Assembly: GCA_028277605.1 (NCBI GenBank) | Contig: JANQFZ010000034.1 | Span: forward strand, 21,992 to 85,991 | Reading direction: 5' to 3' | Length of the DNA stretch: 64,000 bases | Origin: Vallitaleaceae bacterium | Lineage (GTDB): Bacteria; Bacillota; Clostridia; Lachnospirales; Vallitaleaceae | Part shown: piece by piece, positions 37,114-49,800 of the stretch | How positions within the stretch are numbered: the first letter of the stretch is position 1 | Layout: every line of letters starts with the position of its first letter | Translations under genes and position numbers: made by a program | The notes under the pieces: model-generated | The model's database searches: none | Seen by the model: the letters and a program-made list of their open reading frames with translations, nothing else | What the model was told of the DNA's origin: nothing

Positions 37114-38175
37114 TTACTTAATTAAGTCAACCATGTTTGTAACACAATGAATACTCTCCACCCTATCAATATCAAATTTTTTCCTTAAGTGTTCTGCTCT
37201 TAATTGAATATCCTCCATTGTTTTTACTTCGTATTTACAATACCCTACTTCAACCTTGTCAGGTAATAAAAAAGCTATTGGTTTCTTACCATTGCAGTAA
37301 ATCCGAATAGTGTCTAAACAATCCTTTATAGCATCATCATCATCGAACCCTACAACTAGCAAGATTGCATCAGGATTAAACTCAACCATACTTGATATTT
37401 TTACAAGATTAGCATAGATATAATCTTTAACACTGTATGCTAACGCTCCTTGAGAAGCCATAAGGATATAATCGTTTTCATCACTAATACAATTGGTTAC
37501 TATGGCTTTTATATAATCATTATATTTTATAGGATCACCTAAAATATCTAAGCACCTTAGAGGATCAACATCATATTGATTAAACAATTCTGCTGTGGGC
37601 TCTGTAATTAATGCGCTGGCTTTTAGTCCTTGTTCTTTTAAAGCTTTTAACAGATACATTTGAGTTGTAAATTTTCCAATACAAGGTCTTGTACCATAGA
37701 TACCTATCTTTTTTACTTGCTTTGTCGTTGTTATCCGTTTTGCACTATCTATAATTTTTAATACTTGTTGATTAGTTTTATAAAATGTCTGTATTTGTAT
37801 ATGATTATCCTTCATCCATGCTAATAGACTCGGATTCTTTATCTCATGAATACTGATAATTCTTATTCCAAAGTCATTCGCTTTTTTTATTACTTCTTTC
37901 CATCTTTCCTGTAAATTGTATTGGATATAGATATCTGTATTATGATACGGTTCTCCAGCATCACTTATGATTAATGTATCAGCCTTTTCTAGTGCATGGT
38001 CAATGTTATCTTCAACAGTCACTCCTATAGCATTGCCCTCTATTACTTTTCCGACATCCTCACCAATATTAAATGTAAAATCGATAACAGCTGTGATGTG
38101 ATAGTCTAATAAACCTCTAAATCTAATCAAGCCATGTGATATTTTGTTGAATGGATACAATGCAGCGTTGTTCAT
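37114..38175 (-). CDS. NRPS-associated P-loop protein, paralogue 2
   Basis: 353 residues from the ATG at 38173-38175 (AAGGGGG just upstream). N-terminal domain: AALYPFNKISHGLIRFRGLLDYHITAVIDFTFNIGEDVG. Residues about 160-200 have a phosphate loop and context IYGTRPCIGKFTTQMYLLKALKEQGLKASALITEP, like the DUF1611 (DgcN) fold. DPDAILLVVGFDDDDAIKDCLDTIRIYCNGKKPIAFLLPDKVEVGYCKYEVKT follows. It is a close homologue of the first gene of the operon. The beginning (YPFxxxxxxLxRFRxLL) also recalls the clostridial natural-product family TIGR04066; this link is from memory. It may be an ATP-using tailoring or regulatory enzyme. Function unknown. Confidence 0.75.
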   Translation of the reverse strand: MNNAALYPFNKISHGLIRFRGLLDYHITAVIDFTFNIGEDVGKVIEGNAIGVTVEDNIDHALEKADTLIISDAGEPYHNTDIYIQYNLQERWKEVIKKANDFGIRIISIHEIKNPSLLAWMKDNHIQIQTFYKTNQQVLKIIDSAKRITTTKQVKKIGIYGTRPCIGKFTTQMYLLKALKEQGLKASALITEPTAELFNQYDVDPLRCLDILGDPIKYNDYIKAIVTNCISDENDYILMASQGALAYSVKDYIYANLVKISSMVEFNPDAILLVVGFDDDDAIKDCLDTIRIYCNGKKPIAFLLPDKVEVGYCKYEVKTMEDIQLRAEHLRKKFDIDRVESIHCVTNMVDLIK

Positions 38176-38194
38176 ATTTTTTCCCCCTTGCGTC

Positions 38195-39487
38195 CTATAC
38201 ATGTTCTATGGACGAATTAAATTTTTTAAAAGACTGATTCTTATTTAGTACAATACACATCACTATCATAAGGATACCTGATACTACTAAAACTTGACCC
38301 CAATGAACACGCTCTAATATACCGCCAAACAGCCATAACCCAAATGTACTTGACAGCATCATGGTAATATTAAATACTGCAAAGACACGTCCTCTTAGGT
38401 TTTCAGGTACTTTCACTTGAAAATATGTAAAAAGCGGAACACTCTGTATGACGTTAAGTATTCCTAGAACAATGAGTAATAAACTAAATAGGCTGGTGAT
38501 TATCCACTTAGATGCAAATAAAAATAGGTCTAAATTTGGAAAATAAAATAGAATGATAATCAAAGCCTCTGCCTGCATAATTTTAAAGATGTGTTTGATC
38601 AGTTTAAATGCATCCTTTTTTAAAGACAGTAGAAACCCACCAATGATTGCTCCTGCAGCCCAAGAGCCTTGTATGATAGATAATTGGATTTCTGAAACCT
38701 TTAATACATTATAATTAATGTAGGGTATCACTAAAGCCGCTAAAGGCGCAAAAATTATATTGACTAATAGAGCCACTAATATAAAAAAAGTCGTTATTTT
38801 TTCATGAGTAATATATTGAAACCCAAGCTTAACTCCACTTAGATACCCTTCTTTTTTTTGAGAAATTATTTCTTCATTCTTCCTAGACTGCATGACGATA
38901 AACATTTCCGATATACCAGATAAGATAAACGATATACCATCAATTAAAAATATATAATGCAAACCTATAGTTTTATAGGCTATAGCACCAATAACAGGAC
39001 CTAAAACATTAATTAAGGAGCCAACTGCAGTAAAAATAGAATTGGCTCTTGGCGTATTCTTTTCACCTACTATATTGGGTATTGATGTGCTCATTGCTAG
39101 TCCAAAAAAAGACTGAGTCACTGCCAAAATAATTTTATAGGATATAAGTAAAACAATACTTTCGGGACTCAAGTTGAAAATACACATAAATAGTAAAACG
39201 GCTATGCCACTCAATATATCCGTAACAACAATGGTTTTTTTCTTATCATGCCTATCAACAAATGACCCTGCAATTAAACTGACAAAAATATTAGGGATGA
39301 TGGAAAAGCTTAAGACGAGAGAAAAAGCTGCTGCAGATTGAGTCAAATCAAGGACATAGAGACTTAAAGCAAATCCAAATACAGATGATCCAAGCTCAGA
39401 TATTAAACGACCAGAGATTAATAGTATAAAATTTAATTGATAGTTAATATTCCTCTCACCTGATAATACGCTGTTTTTTTCAGACAT
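38195..39487 (-). CDS. MFS exporter, presumably for the lipopeptide
   Basis: 430 residues with about 11-12 membrane helices. The MFS loop 2-3 motif is AGSFVDRHDKKKTIVVTD, and the start LLISGRLISELGSSVFGFALSLYVLDLTQSAAAF is typical of the MFS_3/EntS-like drug and siderophore exporters. It is 65 bases after the second NRPS and 19 bases before the second P-loop gene. By position it is the export and self-protection transporter of the cluster product. Confidence 0.88.
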   Translation of the reverse strand: MSEKNSVLSGERNINYQLNFILLISGRLISELGSSVFGFALSLYVLDLTQSAAAFSLVLSFSIIPNIFVSLIAGSFVDRHDKKKTIVVTDILSGIAVLLFMCIFNLSPESIVLLISYKIILAVTQSFFGLAMSTSIPNIVGEKNTPRANSIFTAVGSLINVLGPVIGAIAYKTIGLHYIFLIDGISFILSGISEMFIVMQSRKNEEIISQKKEGYLSGVKLGFQYITHEKITTFFILVALLVNIIFAPLAALVIPYINYNVLKVSEIQLSIIQGSWAAGAIIGGFLLSLKKDAFKLIKHIFKIMQAEALIIILFYFPNLDLFLFASKWIITSLFSLLLIVLGILNVIQSVPLFTYFQVKVPENLRGRVFAVFNITMMLSSTFGLWLFGGILERVHWGQVLVVSGILMIVMCIVLNKNQSFKKFNSSIEHV

Positions 39488-39552
39488 CCTATTGCTCTCC
39501 CCTGTAATGATATAATCCTACTGTAGAATAAATCATCAATATTTACTATGAA

Positions 39553-42500
39553 TTAAGGCAGTAACCCTTTTAGTTGGTTTAGGAACGAAACATGCTGATC
39601 ATAGATATTTAAGAGCCTGCTACTTATAGTAGTTATGAAATCATGACTATTGGTGTTTTTTCCCTTAGCTTGAGTACTGATCATGGTGCAGTCCTTTATA
39701 AAGCTATTGCAGACATCCAAGCAATTCTTTGGAAGCTCTATATATTTTGATGAATCTTCTAAAAACTCTTGAAAAAACATGAACTTATATTTCCATGAAT
39801 CAAACGAAGACTGAATGAGTTTTTTCAGTTCATCCCAATGTTGCTTTTCATCACCATATTTTGTAAGCATGCTGGCAATTTCTTTATAGGCTTGTACACC
39901 GATATAAAAGGTAAAGTCATAGCCATTGGCTTTAAAGTCTACTTGACGATTTGATAAGTTAATATCAATATTATTTTTTAGGATTTCAATTGCTACTTGC
40001 TTATTATCTAATGCTTTAAGTTTACTAAAATCCAGCTCAGTAATAACGTAAGGCATATTGGTTGTTTGGGCAAACATACCATCTAAAAAACGCATACCTT
40101 TCAAACCAGCGAAGGACTGATTAAAATCCTCTTTTGGAATAAATCCAAAATAATTGTAGGTTGCATCATAGACCACATACCCATCTTTAATAATATCAAT
40201 GAGTAAGAACGTATGTGCCCGACCACTGCTTTTATTAGAAACAGCTATGATGTTTTCTGGACGTATATCCAGTCTTCTTTTCCATTCCTCCTCACCTATG
40301 CAGTAATCAGGTGAGTAATTAAGATAATAAGTCGTGCCAGAAACCATAACGATTTCATTTTTTCGTAAATGCTCTTCACAGTAAGCTAAACCTGTTTTCA
40401 AATCCTTAAAAGATATGACTTTCTCTTTTACTCCAAGCTTATCGTACATATGAATTGCAGCAGGATTCATTTCTGTGGGTAATTCCCTATAGACAAGCTT
40501 TTTTTTCAATCCTTCGTCGTTAACATGACCGTATGTAATATAGAATTTTCCACCACCAACAGGTAGAAAGCTTCTTTCTAGCTCTATGTTTTTCTCGTAT
40601 TTTAACTTTTCAAGGACAACGCCAACCATACAACCATAATAGCTTGGATACTGCATGGTCACCTTAAATCTTTTATTGTAGATTCTTTCCTTTTCCAAAT
40701 CATCTGGTTGTACACATGGAGTTGATTCTCTATCTATGTCTATACCGTTAGTCGTATAGTAATTATCCATAATTCTTGCTACTGTTCTATATTCTAGTAT
40801 ATCCTTTACAGATATCAGTAATTTTATTTGATTTGCCTTGGAAAGTATCTTAATAGCCTTTATAGAGTCTCCTCCAAGTTCAAAGAAATCATCATCAATC
40901 CCTATTTGGGTTATGTCAAGAACCTGCTCCCAAATCGTGAGCAATTCTTTTTCCATTGGATTTCTTGGTGCTGTATAGTGTACAGGCTCTGTTTTTATCA
41001 TTTTTAATAACTTGTTTTTATTTAATTTACCATTATGCGTGACAGGGATTTTTTTTATTTCGAGTATGTGTGTAGGTATCATATAATGGGGCAAACGTTT
41101 AGATAAATAGTTTCTTAGATCATCAGCTTTTAAACGGCTATTTGAGATAACAAACGCAGCTATATACTTACTTCCCTGTTGATTATTACCACAAATCACT
41201 GCAGTTTCTTTTATACCATCACAGCTTAATATTTGTTTTTTAATTTCACCGAGTTCAACTCTAAATCCTCTGATTTTAACCTGTTGATCCATTCTACCTA
41301 GATATTCTATTTCTCCATTCATCAACCGTTTTCCAAGATCACCTGTTCTATACATCTTTGCACCAGTTATAAAAGGATTATCAATAAATTTCTCATCGGT
41401 AAGTTCTTGATGATTCAAATAGCCTCTGCTTAGTCCATCTCCTGAAATTACTATCTCACCGGGTGTATTAAAGGGCATGGGTTTAAGTTGTTTATCTAAT
41501 ATGTAGATTTGTGTATTCTCAAGATTTCTTCCTATAGGTATTTTGATTAACTGATTGACTTTTTTATTATCCATATCAAACATCGTTGAAATATCACAGC
41601 ACTCTGTTGGTCCATAAACGTTTGTTATCTTTAGACTTTTATTTTGATAGGTATGAAACATTTTTCGTACTAGGTCGATGGATAATTCTTCTCCACCAAT
41701 TAAAAATTGCTTGGTTGATAACTGGATATCCTTATCTATGAGCATATCTTGAATAATACTTAGGTGTGCTGGAGTTCCATCAGAAATATCTACACCATGT
41801 TTGATGTAATAATCCACCAGTTTTCTTCCATCCAGTCTAACCTCTTCAGGAATAATGACTAAGGTATGTCCAAACAGCAGACTGGTAAATATCTGCTGTA
41901 TTGATGCATCAAATACATAGGGTGACAATAAAGATACATTTAACTTAGATGTATATGATTGATAAACCTTCTTATATAAGTTATATGAAAGATTGATAAC
42001 ACTGCGATGTTCAATCATAACACCTTTAGGTTGTCCTGTTGATCCTGAGGTGTATATAATATAAGCTAAATCATTTGCTGAATTACTATTAAGAAGACTG
42101 AATTGGTCATGTCCATAAATAGTACTATCCTTTAAATCCACGATGGTTCCCTTAAATGATAAATCTTGTATATCTGTATTCGTTATAAGAAGGCTAGCCT
42201 TACTGTCGTCTAGCATATAGTTGCATCTTTCAGCAGGGTACTTCGGATCAATAGGTAAATAGGCTCCCCCTGCTTTGAGTATGGATAGTATCCCTATTAT
42301 CATTTCAATGGATCTCTCTGTGATTAATGCAACAACCGTATTTCTTTTTACGCCTAGATTCTTTAAACCTCTAGCAACACTATTTGCTTTTTCATTCAAT
42401 GCTTGATAGCTTATGGTATCCTCATTATAGACGACAGCAATATCTTCTGGTGTCTTTTCTACTTGTTGATCAAATAATTCATGTATCGTAGCATGAATAG

Positions 42501-43872
42501 GATATCCCATTTTATTTTGATTGAACTTGTAGACTAGCTGGTCGTATTCGTCAGCAGTTAACATGTTGATATCCTTTAAAAGAATATCCGTGTTCATGCA
42601 AATGCATGTGATAATTTTTAGTAGATGATTTTTAATTGCTACTACAGCTTTATCTTCATATACGCATGCATTGTATATCAACTTAATCTGAATTTCATCT
42701 GACGGTATTACAATTATGCTAAAATCATAATTGGTTTGTTCAAACGATTGAGCATCTTTTATCGCATAGCTATCCCCTTTATTCATAATATCTCTTGCTG
42801 GATAATTCTCGAATATAAAAAGATGATGAATCAAGTTTTGTTTCACATGACATAATTTTTGAATTTGAGCTAATGATAGATAATCAAACTTTAGGGATTG
42901 ATTAAAATCATCTCTAACCTGCTTAATCAAATTTTTGAAACTAAGATGTCCATGACTATGAACTCGAATAGGAATTGTATTAATTAATACCCCTACCATT
43001 TTATCAATACCATCAATGGGTGCATTTCTCCCAGATACAACTGTACCAAAAACGACATCATCAACATTATTGTATTTTTGCAATAAAACAGCCCAAATGG
43101 CTTGAAATGCATTATTTAATGTAACATTATTTTTCTTGCATAGGTCAACCATTTGTGAAGTTAATGCCTTATCCATTGCTAAATGTAATTCTCTCTTATC
43201 ATAGTCATCTGTTTTGGTCTTTTTGGTTTGCAGTAAAAATAGCTCATTATCGTAATCCTCTAAGTAATGCTTCCAATAATGACTGGCTTTACTTTTATCT
43301 TGCTTGACCAACCAATTCAAATAGTCTGCGTATCTATATACTTTTTCTAATCGAAGTCCCTCTCCGTATTTTATTGAACGATAGATGCTGATAAAATCTT
43401 TTACTACTAGACCTAAACACCAACCATCCATGATAATATGATGATGACTCCATATCATCTGATAATTATTGGGTCCAACTTTTATGATAGAAAGGCGCAT
43501 AAGTATATCCTTGGTTAAATCAAACCCTTTATCTCTATCCTTGTCCTTATATTGTTCTATGAAGTACTTACTATCCTCAACCGTCATATGAGAAATATCC
43601 TCATAGTATAGCCTTGCAATTCTCTCAGCTAACACAACCTGCTTAGGCTCTTCAACCTTATCATAAACAAATATCGTTCTAAATACGTCATATCTTTCAA
43701 TCACTTGATTATAGCTTTTTTCCAAAATTTCAATATCTAAATTAGCTTCTATAGAGAAACAAAGCTGCTGAAAATATGCTTTGGATTCTTTATGATATAA
43801 ATAGTTAAAGAGCATTCCTTCCTGCATGGGTGTTAAAGCGTATACATTTTGTATTTTTACACTTTTTTTCAT
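39553..43872 (-). CDS. Non-ribosomal peptide synthetase 2: C-A-PCP-BtrH-like domain
   Basis: 1,439 residues from the second of two ATGs (GGGGG six bases before). Condensation domain (about 1-430; HHIIMDG), adenylation domain (455-950; YTSGSTGQPKG, GEIVISGDGL, GDLGKR, NGKLNK) and carrier domain (975-1040; ELGGDSIKAI). Pocket residues at the ten Stachelhaus positions read D-A-Q-D-L-G-V-D-I-K, nearest to Gln/Glu codes. The last about 370 residues are no thioesterase. They have Cys in SYYGCMVGVVLEKL, SFLPVGGGKFYITYG, SGTTYYLNYSP, His in GRAHTFLLIDI and Asp in VVYDATYN, as in BtrH N-terminal-type cysteine acyltransferases. These move an acyl group from a carrier protein to an amine. It receives the chain from NRPS 1 and probably releases the product. 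Confidence 0.85.
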   Translation of the reverse strand: MKKSVKIQNVYALTPMQEGMLFNYLYHKESKAYFQQLCFSIEANLDIEILEKSYNQVIERYDVFRTIFVYDKVEEPKQVVLAERIARLYYEDISHMTVEDSKYFIEQYKDKDRDKGFDLTKDILMRLSIIKVGPNNYQMIWSHHHIIMDGWCLGLVVKDFISIYRSIKYGEGLRLEKVYRYADYLNWLVKQDKSKASHYWKHYLEDYDNELFLLQTKKTKTDDYDKRELHLAMDKALTSQMVDLCKKNNVTLNNAFQAIWAVLLQKYNNVDDVVFGTVVSGRNAPIDGIDKMVGVLINTIPIRVHSHGHLSFKNLIKQVRDDFNQSLKFDYLSLAQIQKLCHVKQNLIHHLFIFENYPARDIMNKGDSYAIKDAQSFEQTNYDFSIIVIPSDEIQIKLIYNACVYEDKAVVAIKNHLLKIITCICMNTDILLKDINMLTADEYDQLVYKFNQNKMGYPIHATIHELFDQQVEKTPEDIAVVYNEDTISYQALNEKANSVARGLKNLGVKRNTVVALITERSIEMIIGILSILKAGGAYLPIDPKYPAERCNYMLDDSKASLLITNTDIQDLSFKGTIVDLKDSTIYGHDQFSLLNSNSANDLAYIIYTSGSTGQPKGVMIEHRSVINLSYNLYKKVYQSYTSKLNVSLLSPYVFDASIQQIFTSLLFGHTLVIIPEEVRLDGRKLVDYYIKHGVDISDGTPAHLSIIQDMLIDKDIQLSTKQFLIGGEELSIDLVRKMFHTYQNKSLKITNVYGPTECCDISTMFDMDNKKVNQLIKIPIGRNLENTQIYILDKQLKPMPFNTPGEIVISGDGLSRGYLNHQELTDEKFIDNPFITGAKMYRTGDLGKRLMNGEIEYLGRMDQQVKIRGFRVELGEIKKQILSCDGIKETAVICGNNQQGSKYIAAFVISNSRLKADDLRNYLSKRLPHYMIPTHILEIKKIPVTHNGKLNKNKLLKMIKTEPVHYTAPRNPMEKELLTIWEQVLDITQIGIDDDFFELGGDSIKAIKILSKANQIKLLISVKDILEYRTVARIMDNYYTTNGIDIDRESTPCVQPDDLEKERIYNKRFKVTMQYPSYYGCMVGVVLEKLKYEKNIELERSFLPVGGGKFYITYGHVNDEGLKKKLVYRELPTEMNPAAIHMYDKLGVKEKVISFKDLKTGLAYCEEHLRKNEIVMVSGTTYYLNYSPDYCIGEEEWKRRLDIRPENIIAVSNKSSGRAHTFLLIDIIKDGYVVYDATYNYFGFIPKEDFNQSFAGLKGMRFLDGMFAQTTNMPYVITELDFSKLKALDNKQVAIEILKNNIDINLSNRQVDFKANGYDFTFYIGVQAYKEIASMLTKYGDEKQHWDELKKLIQSSFDSWKYKFMFFQEFLEDSSKYIELPKNCLDVCNSFIKDCTMISTQAKGKNTNSHDFITTISSRLLNIYDQHVSFLNQLKGLLP

Positions 43873-43899
43873 AAACATCCCCCATAATCATTTGAATTC

Positions 43900-46800
43900 T
43901 TATTCTATATCCTTAAGCATTTCATTTAATACATCCAGTTCCTGCAATGAAAGTGTATCGTCATCATAATCACTTGGCGTATACTCTTGTTCCTGCTTCA
44001 TCGAACAATGATCAATTATTTCTTTTAAATAAGTCCTATAACTCTCTAAAAGATAATAGATGGTTTCTTCTAAAAACTCCTTAGTATGATACGTGACGGT
44101 TATCTTGAGTTTATTCTGTGTGATCATACCACCTATAGATAAAACATAATTAAAGCTATTGTTCTGGCTTATATTGTCATCAGTACCAATGCTTGTTCTC
44201 AGGAACAAGTCATTTTTTTTATCATGGTCAAATTGTCCCAAGTAGTTGAAGCATATTTCTGGCTCTATTTTAAAGCTTGATTCTTTATTGACTATAGGCA
44301 GTGTTACATATTTTAGGATAGAATAGCCAATGCCCTTCAATGGTACATGCCTCAGCGTTTCCTTTACATTTTTTATTTCACTACTTAAGTCATAACATCC
44401 ATCTATATCAAAGAGTACTGGATATTTGGATGTAAACCACCCGATGGTTCTTGAAACATCAATATCCGCAATATTTTCCCTTCCATGACCTTCAAGGTTG
44501 ATTAAGACTTGTCCATTATTCATCCACCGTTTTATGGTCTTGGCTAGGGCTGTTAAAAGTATATCGTTAATTTCAGTGTTATAAGCCTGATGGGTTTCTT
44601 TTAAAAGTTTATCCGTATAGTTTTTATCTAATGTAACTGCTAGGGTTTTACAATCCCCAATTTTTCTTAAACCATCTGTTATATTATCTTTAGGAATGGG
44701 CATGATGGTTTGATTTTCAATGTGACGCCAATAGGTTAACTGCCCTTTAATCTCCTCACATTCTGCATATTGATAGAGTGTCTTTGCCCAAGTTTTATAA
44801 GAATCTGTTTTGTTTGGCAACACAATTGCTTGTTCTTTGGTCAATTGCTGATAAGCCGATGTAAAATCTTCTAATAGAATTCTCCATGACACACCATCCA
44901 CTACTAAATGATGAATAACTATTAACAAATAATCGCCTGTACGTGTCCTAAATAATCCTAAGTGGACTAAGGGCCCGTTTTTTACATCTATACTGCTTTG
45001 GATTTCTCTACCCTTCTTTTCTATGAAGCCTTTATCATCTTCATACTGTACATCAAATCGGTGATAACAGAATAATTCTTTGTCATCGTTTCTATTGAAT
45101 TGAGTCATAGCATGATCTTCTTTTTTAAATACCATTCTCAATGCATCGTGATGTTGAATCATTTCAGTAAATATTTTTTCTATAAATGCCTCATTTAATC
45201 CATTGTCGCTATACAGCAGGACGGATTGATTAAAATGATGTTCATCCGCATAATCATTATTAAAAAAGTCTTTCTGAATTGGTGTAATCTCTATTTTTCC
45301 TGTAACAGTTTCTTGATTGATTTCTTTAATGGTATATTTAACGTAACTGCTCAATTCCTTTATTGTTTGATACTGTAGAAGGTCTCTTATCTCAACCCCA
45401 AGATGATAGTCTCTAAGCTTAGCACTGATTTGTATCGCTTTGATAGAATCTCCACCAAGAGCAAAATAATTATGGTTAATTCCTACCGTTTGCAAGCCTA
45501 AAATTTCACACCAAATCTTGACCAGAATTTCTTGTATTTCATTTTCTGGCAGTGCTTTTATTTCATCTTGAGTCAGCTTAGCCTCTAGAGCTGGAAGTTG
45601 TTTTCTATCTAACTTTCCATTTTTAGTTACTGGCATTTTATCCAGTTGAATAAAGTAGGAAGGGATCATATAGTCAGGAAGCTCCTTAGAAAGATAACTT
45701 CTAAGCTCATTGATACTCATCTTAGTAGAGCAAGTCATATAGGCACATAAGACTTTGGTATCGTATTCATTTTTTCTGGCTACTACAACTGCTTCTTCAA
45801 TACTGCTGTGCTTTAATAACTGGCTTTCGATTTCTCCTAATTCAACTCTAAACCCTCTTATTTTAACTTGATTATCTGCTCTATCTATAAATTTGAGACA
45901 TCCTTGTTTTGTCCACTTAACATAATCGCCAGTTTTATATAGTCTCTTGCCTTGATTTAATGGATCTTCTATAAACTTTAATTTCGTTAATTCTGGCTGA
46001 TTGAGGTATCCTCTCGCTACGCCATCTCCTGATATGTAAAGTTCACCTTGAGTACCTATAGGAACCATTTTTTGATATGGATCGAGTACATACAACTTCA
46101 CATTGTTGAGGGGACCGCCTATTAGGATATCTTGGTTCATATTGTCTTGGTTAATAACATGCAAAGCAGCATCCACACAGCATTCTGTAGGTCCATAGAC
46201 ATTAATAATGTTGGGTGAATGCTCTTGATTGAATTGACTTAAAAACCTTGTTACAACACTATTTCGTAAAGCTTCGCCACCAATCATGAAAGTCTTAGTT
46301 TTCATTCTATCCAGTTGCTCACGACTGCAATCGGACAAAAACCTAAGATGTAATGGGGTTCCGTCGGATAGGTCAATGTTGTTCTTTATATAATACTCCA
46401 ACAGCTTTTCACCATCTACTCTAGCTTCTTCTGGAATAATATGCAGTGTATGCCCTAATAAAAGTGAAGCAAAGATTTGCTTAACTGAAGCATCAAAGAT
46501 ATAGGGGGCTACAAGGGCAACATTTAATGGGTAATGATAGGTTTTATAAACCTTGTCATACAGGGACTGAACTAAATTAACGACGGATTGATTTTCAAGC
46601 ATAACGCCTTTGGGATTTCCTGTAGTTCCTGAAGTATAGATAACATACGCTAAGTCACTGCTGTCTGCTTTAATAGGAAACTCTTTATTATTATAGTGAG
46701 TATATAAATCCTCGTTATCCATACACACTGCATGATGAAGATAACTGATGTTATCCGCTAATTCACTCTCAGTTAATACCATTTTGGTCTGGCTATCCTG

Positions 46801-49800
46801 AATCATATAGTCTATTCTCTTTTTGGGATAGTCTTGTGATAGAGGCATATATGCTCCTCCAGCCTTTAATATACCTAAGATACCAACTATCATATGGATG
46901 GAGCGATTGACCATAATCCCTACAATGGAATCCTTTCTTACTCCTTTTTCAGACAATAGTCCTGCGATGCAGTTGGCACGTCTATTAAGCTCTCTATATG
47001 AAATCTCGAGATCTTTATAGACAACCGCTGTTCTTTCAGGAACCGTTACAGCTTGCTTTTCAAATAACTGAGCTATTGTTTTTTCTTGTTCATAATAGGC
47101 ACTTGTTTGATTAAAGTCGTACAATAACTGTTTTTTCTCTGATTCAGATATAAAGTTTATATCACATATTTTTTTATCGTAATCCTTTAGTATTTCTTTC
47201 AAAATTAGGATATAGCTTACCTTCAGCCTTTCTACTGTTTCATACTTAAATATTTTAGTACAATACTTGAATTCAAATTTTATCTTATCTTTAACTTCTT
47301 CACCAACGAGCATCAAATCAAACTTAGATACGGTATTCTTTACTTCATATGCTTTAAAGATTAAATCATTCATCTTGATTTGTGAAGCTTCTACATTTTC
47401 TAGAATAAACATGGTATCAAATAATGGATTTCTTCCCATTTCTCTTTTGACTTGTAGTTTATCTAAAAGCCTATCTAAAGGATAATCTGAATGATTAAAT
47501 ACCTCAAAACATATCTCTCTAACTTCTTTAAAATATTGTTTTAAAGTTTTGTTTCCACTGGGGTAGGTTCTGATAGGGAGCGTATTTATAAACAAACCGA
47601 TAAGACTTTGTACATCCTCATGATGCCGTCCTGCTTCGGCAGTACCAACAATAATATCCTCCTGAGAGGCGTATTTAGCTAGTAATAAACTATAGGTACC
47701 AAAAAGCAGCATAAACAAAGTTGTACCTGTTTCTTTATTCCATTTTTTTAGTCTCTGTGTCATGTCACCATCGATTTCAAACCTAATACTATCTCCTTCA
47801 AAGCACTGAACTTTTGGTCTCTTATAATCCAAAGGTAAGGTAAGTTTAGGCCATTCTTCCTTAAATGAATTTAACCAATACTCTTGTTGACTCTTGATTT
47901 CATCCGAATTTATCAACGCTTGCTGCCATATGGCATAATCCTTATACTGTATTCTTAATGGTTCTAAGTCTTTCCCAGTGTATAAGTCATTCAGTTCATT
48001 AATAAACAGACTGATAGATACACCATCAAAGATGATATGATGCATATCCATAAGCAGGACATGACGCTTTGGATTTATAGTCACAAGTTTGATTTTAAAA
48101 ATTGGCAGAGTATCTAAAGAGAAGGGTTTAACAAAATCCTTTATAATAGCCTCTATGTCTTGGGTGCTGTCATCAAACAATACTTCTACTTCTACCTCAT
48201 TATGAATTCTCTGAACCACTTCTCCATCCATGATATGAAAGGTGGTTCTCAGAATTTCATGTCTGTTGAAGAGCGTAAACAGCATATCCTCTAATTGATT
48301 CTTATCCAAATCTCCCTCAATGACATAGACGGTAGGCATGTTATAGCTGATGCTAGCTTTATCCATTTGTGCCAGTGTGTATAATCGCTTCTGTGAAGAG
48401 GATACAGGGTAATAGAATCGTTTATCAGCTGGTTTTATGCTGCAAAAATCTTCTGTATGCTTTTGACTCATACATTGACCAAGCTCCCTGATGGTAGGAT
48501 TTTCAAAAATATCCTTCATCCCAAGTATAATATTAAGTTCTTTCTGTATTTTAGATATAAGCACCGTTGCCTTAAGGGAATGTCCTCCAATTTCAAAAAA
48601 ATCATGGTCAATTCCAATCTTCTCTATACCCAATACTTCACTCCAAACTTTTGCCAGCTTGATTTCTATATCACTTTGAGGTTCTTTATATTCTACATCA
48701 CTGATATCAGCTCTATTAGGTATAGGTAATGCCTGTCTATTCACCTTCCCATTAATGGTAATAGGGATTTCGTTCACTTTCATATAGTAAGAAGGTATCA
48801 TATAAGCTGGAAGCTCTTGAATCAAGTGTTTCTTTAAATCATGAAGTTGCAGTTCTTCTTTAGAAGTAAAGTAGACAGCTATTTCCTTATTGCCATACTC
48901 ATCTTCTATATCTATAACGGCAGACTGTTCTATATCTGGATAGCGTGAAAGACTATTGTCTATCTCTCCAAGTTCAATTCTAAACCCTCTCACTTTAACT
49001 TGATTATCTTTTCTTCCTAAAAACTCTATACGTCCATCTTCAAGATACCTTCCCAAATCCCCAGTTTTGTAAAGTCTATCGTTAGCATCACTAGTCAATG
49101 GACTCTTAATAAATCTCTCTTGGTTTAAATCTTCAAGACTTAAGTACCCTCTGGTCAATCCAGCACCACCGATGCATAGTTCTCCCGTTTGTCCTATGGT
49201 TACAGGCTTCATAGTATCATCCAATAAATAGACTTTTGTATTATTGATAGGTCTGCCAATAACAGGACATGCTCTATAGTCGTCAAGATGGTTCAAATCG
49301 ATTAAGGTTGCAATACATCCAATCGTACACTCTGTGGGTCCATAATGATTCATTATCTGCGTAGCCGGATAGCTATTATGATATTTTTCTACAAAAGGTA
49401 CATGAATTGCTTCTCCACCAAGTACCATTAAACGGATGGACTGACATTTATTGGATACACTAAAGCTATACGTGTTAACAAGCATACTTAATAAAGAGGG
49501 AGTTGCCTTGATATAGGTGATAGCATACGTACTTATGTAAGTCAGTAATTTTTCTGGATCCGTATAATCCTCTTTTGATAAAATATGAAGCTCACACCCG
49601 CATACAAGTGAAGAATATAAGCTTGTATAACTGAGGTCAAACGCATAAGAAGATAGCAATAATGTTTTATCCTTTGTGCTTAACTCTGCTTGACTGGTAA
49701 ACCACGTAACATAATTAACCAAACTATGATGTTCTATCGCTACCCCCTTAGGTTTTCCTGTACTCCCTGAAGTATATATGACATACGCCATATGCTTGCC

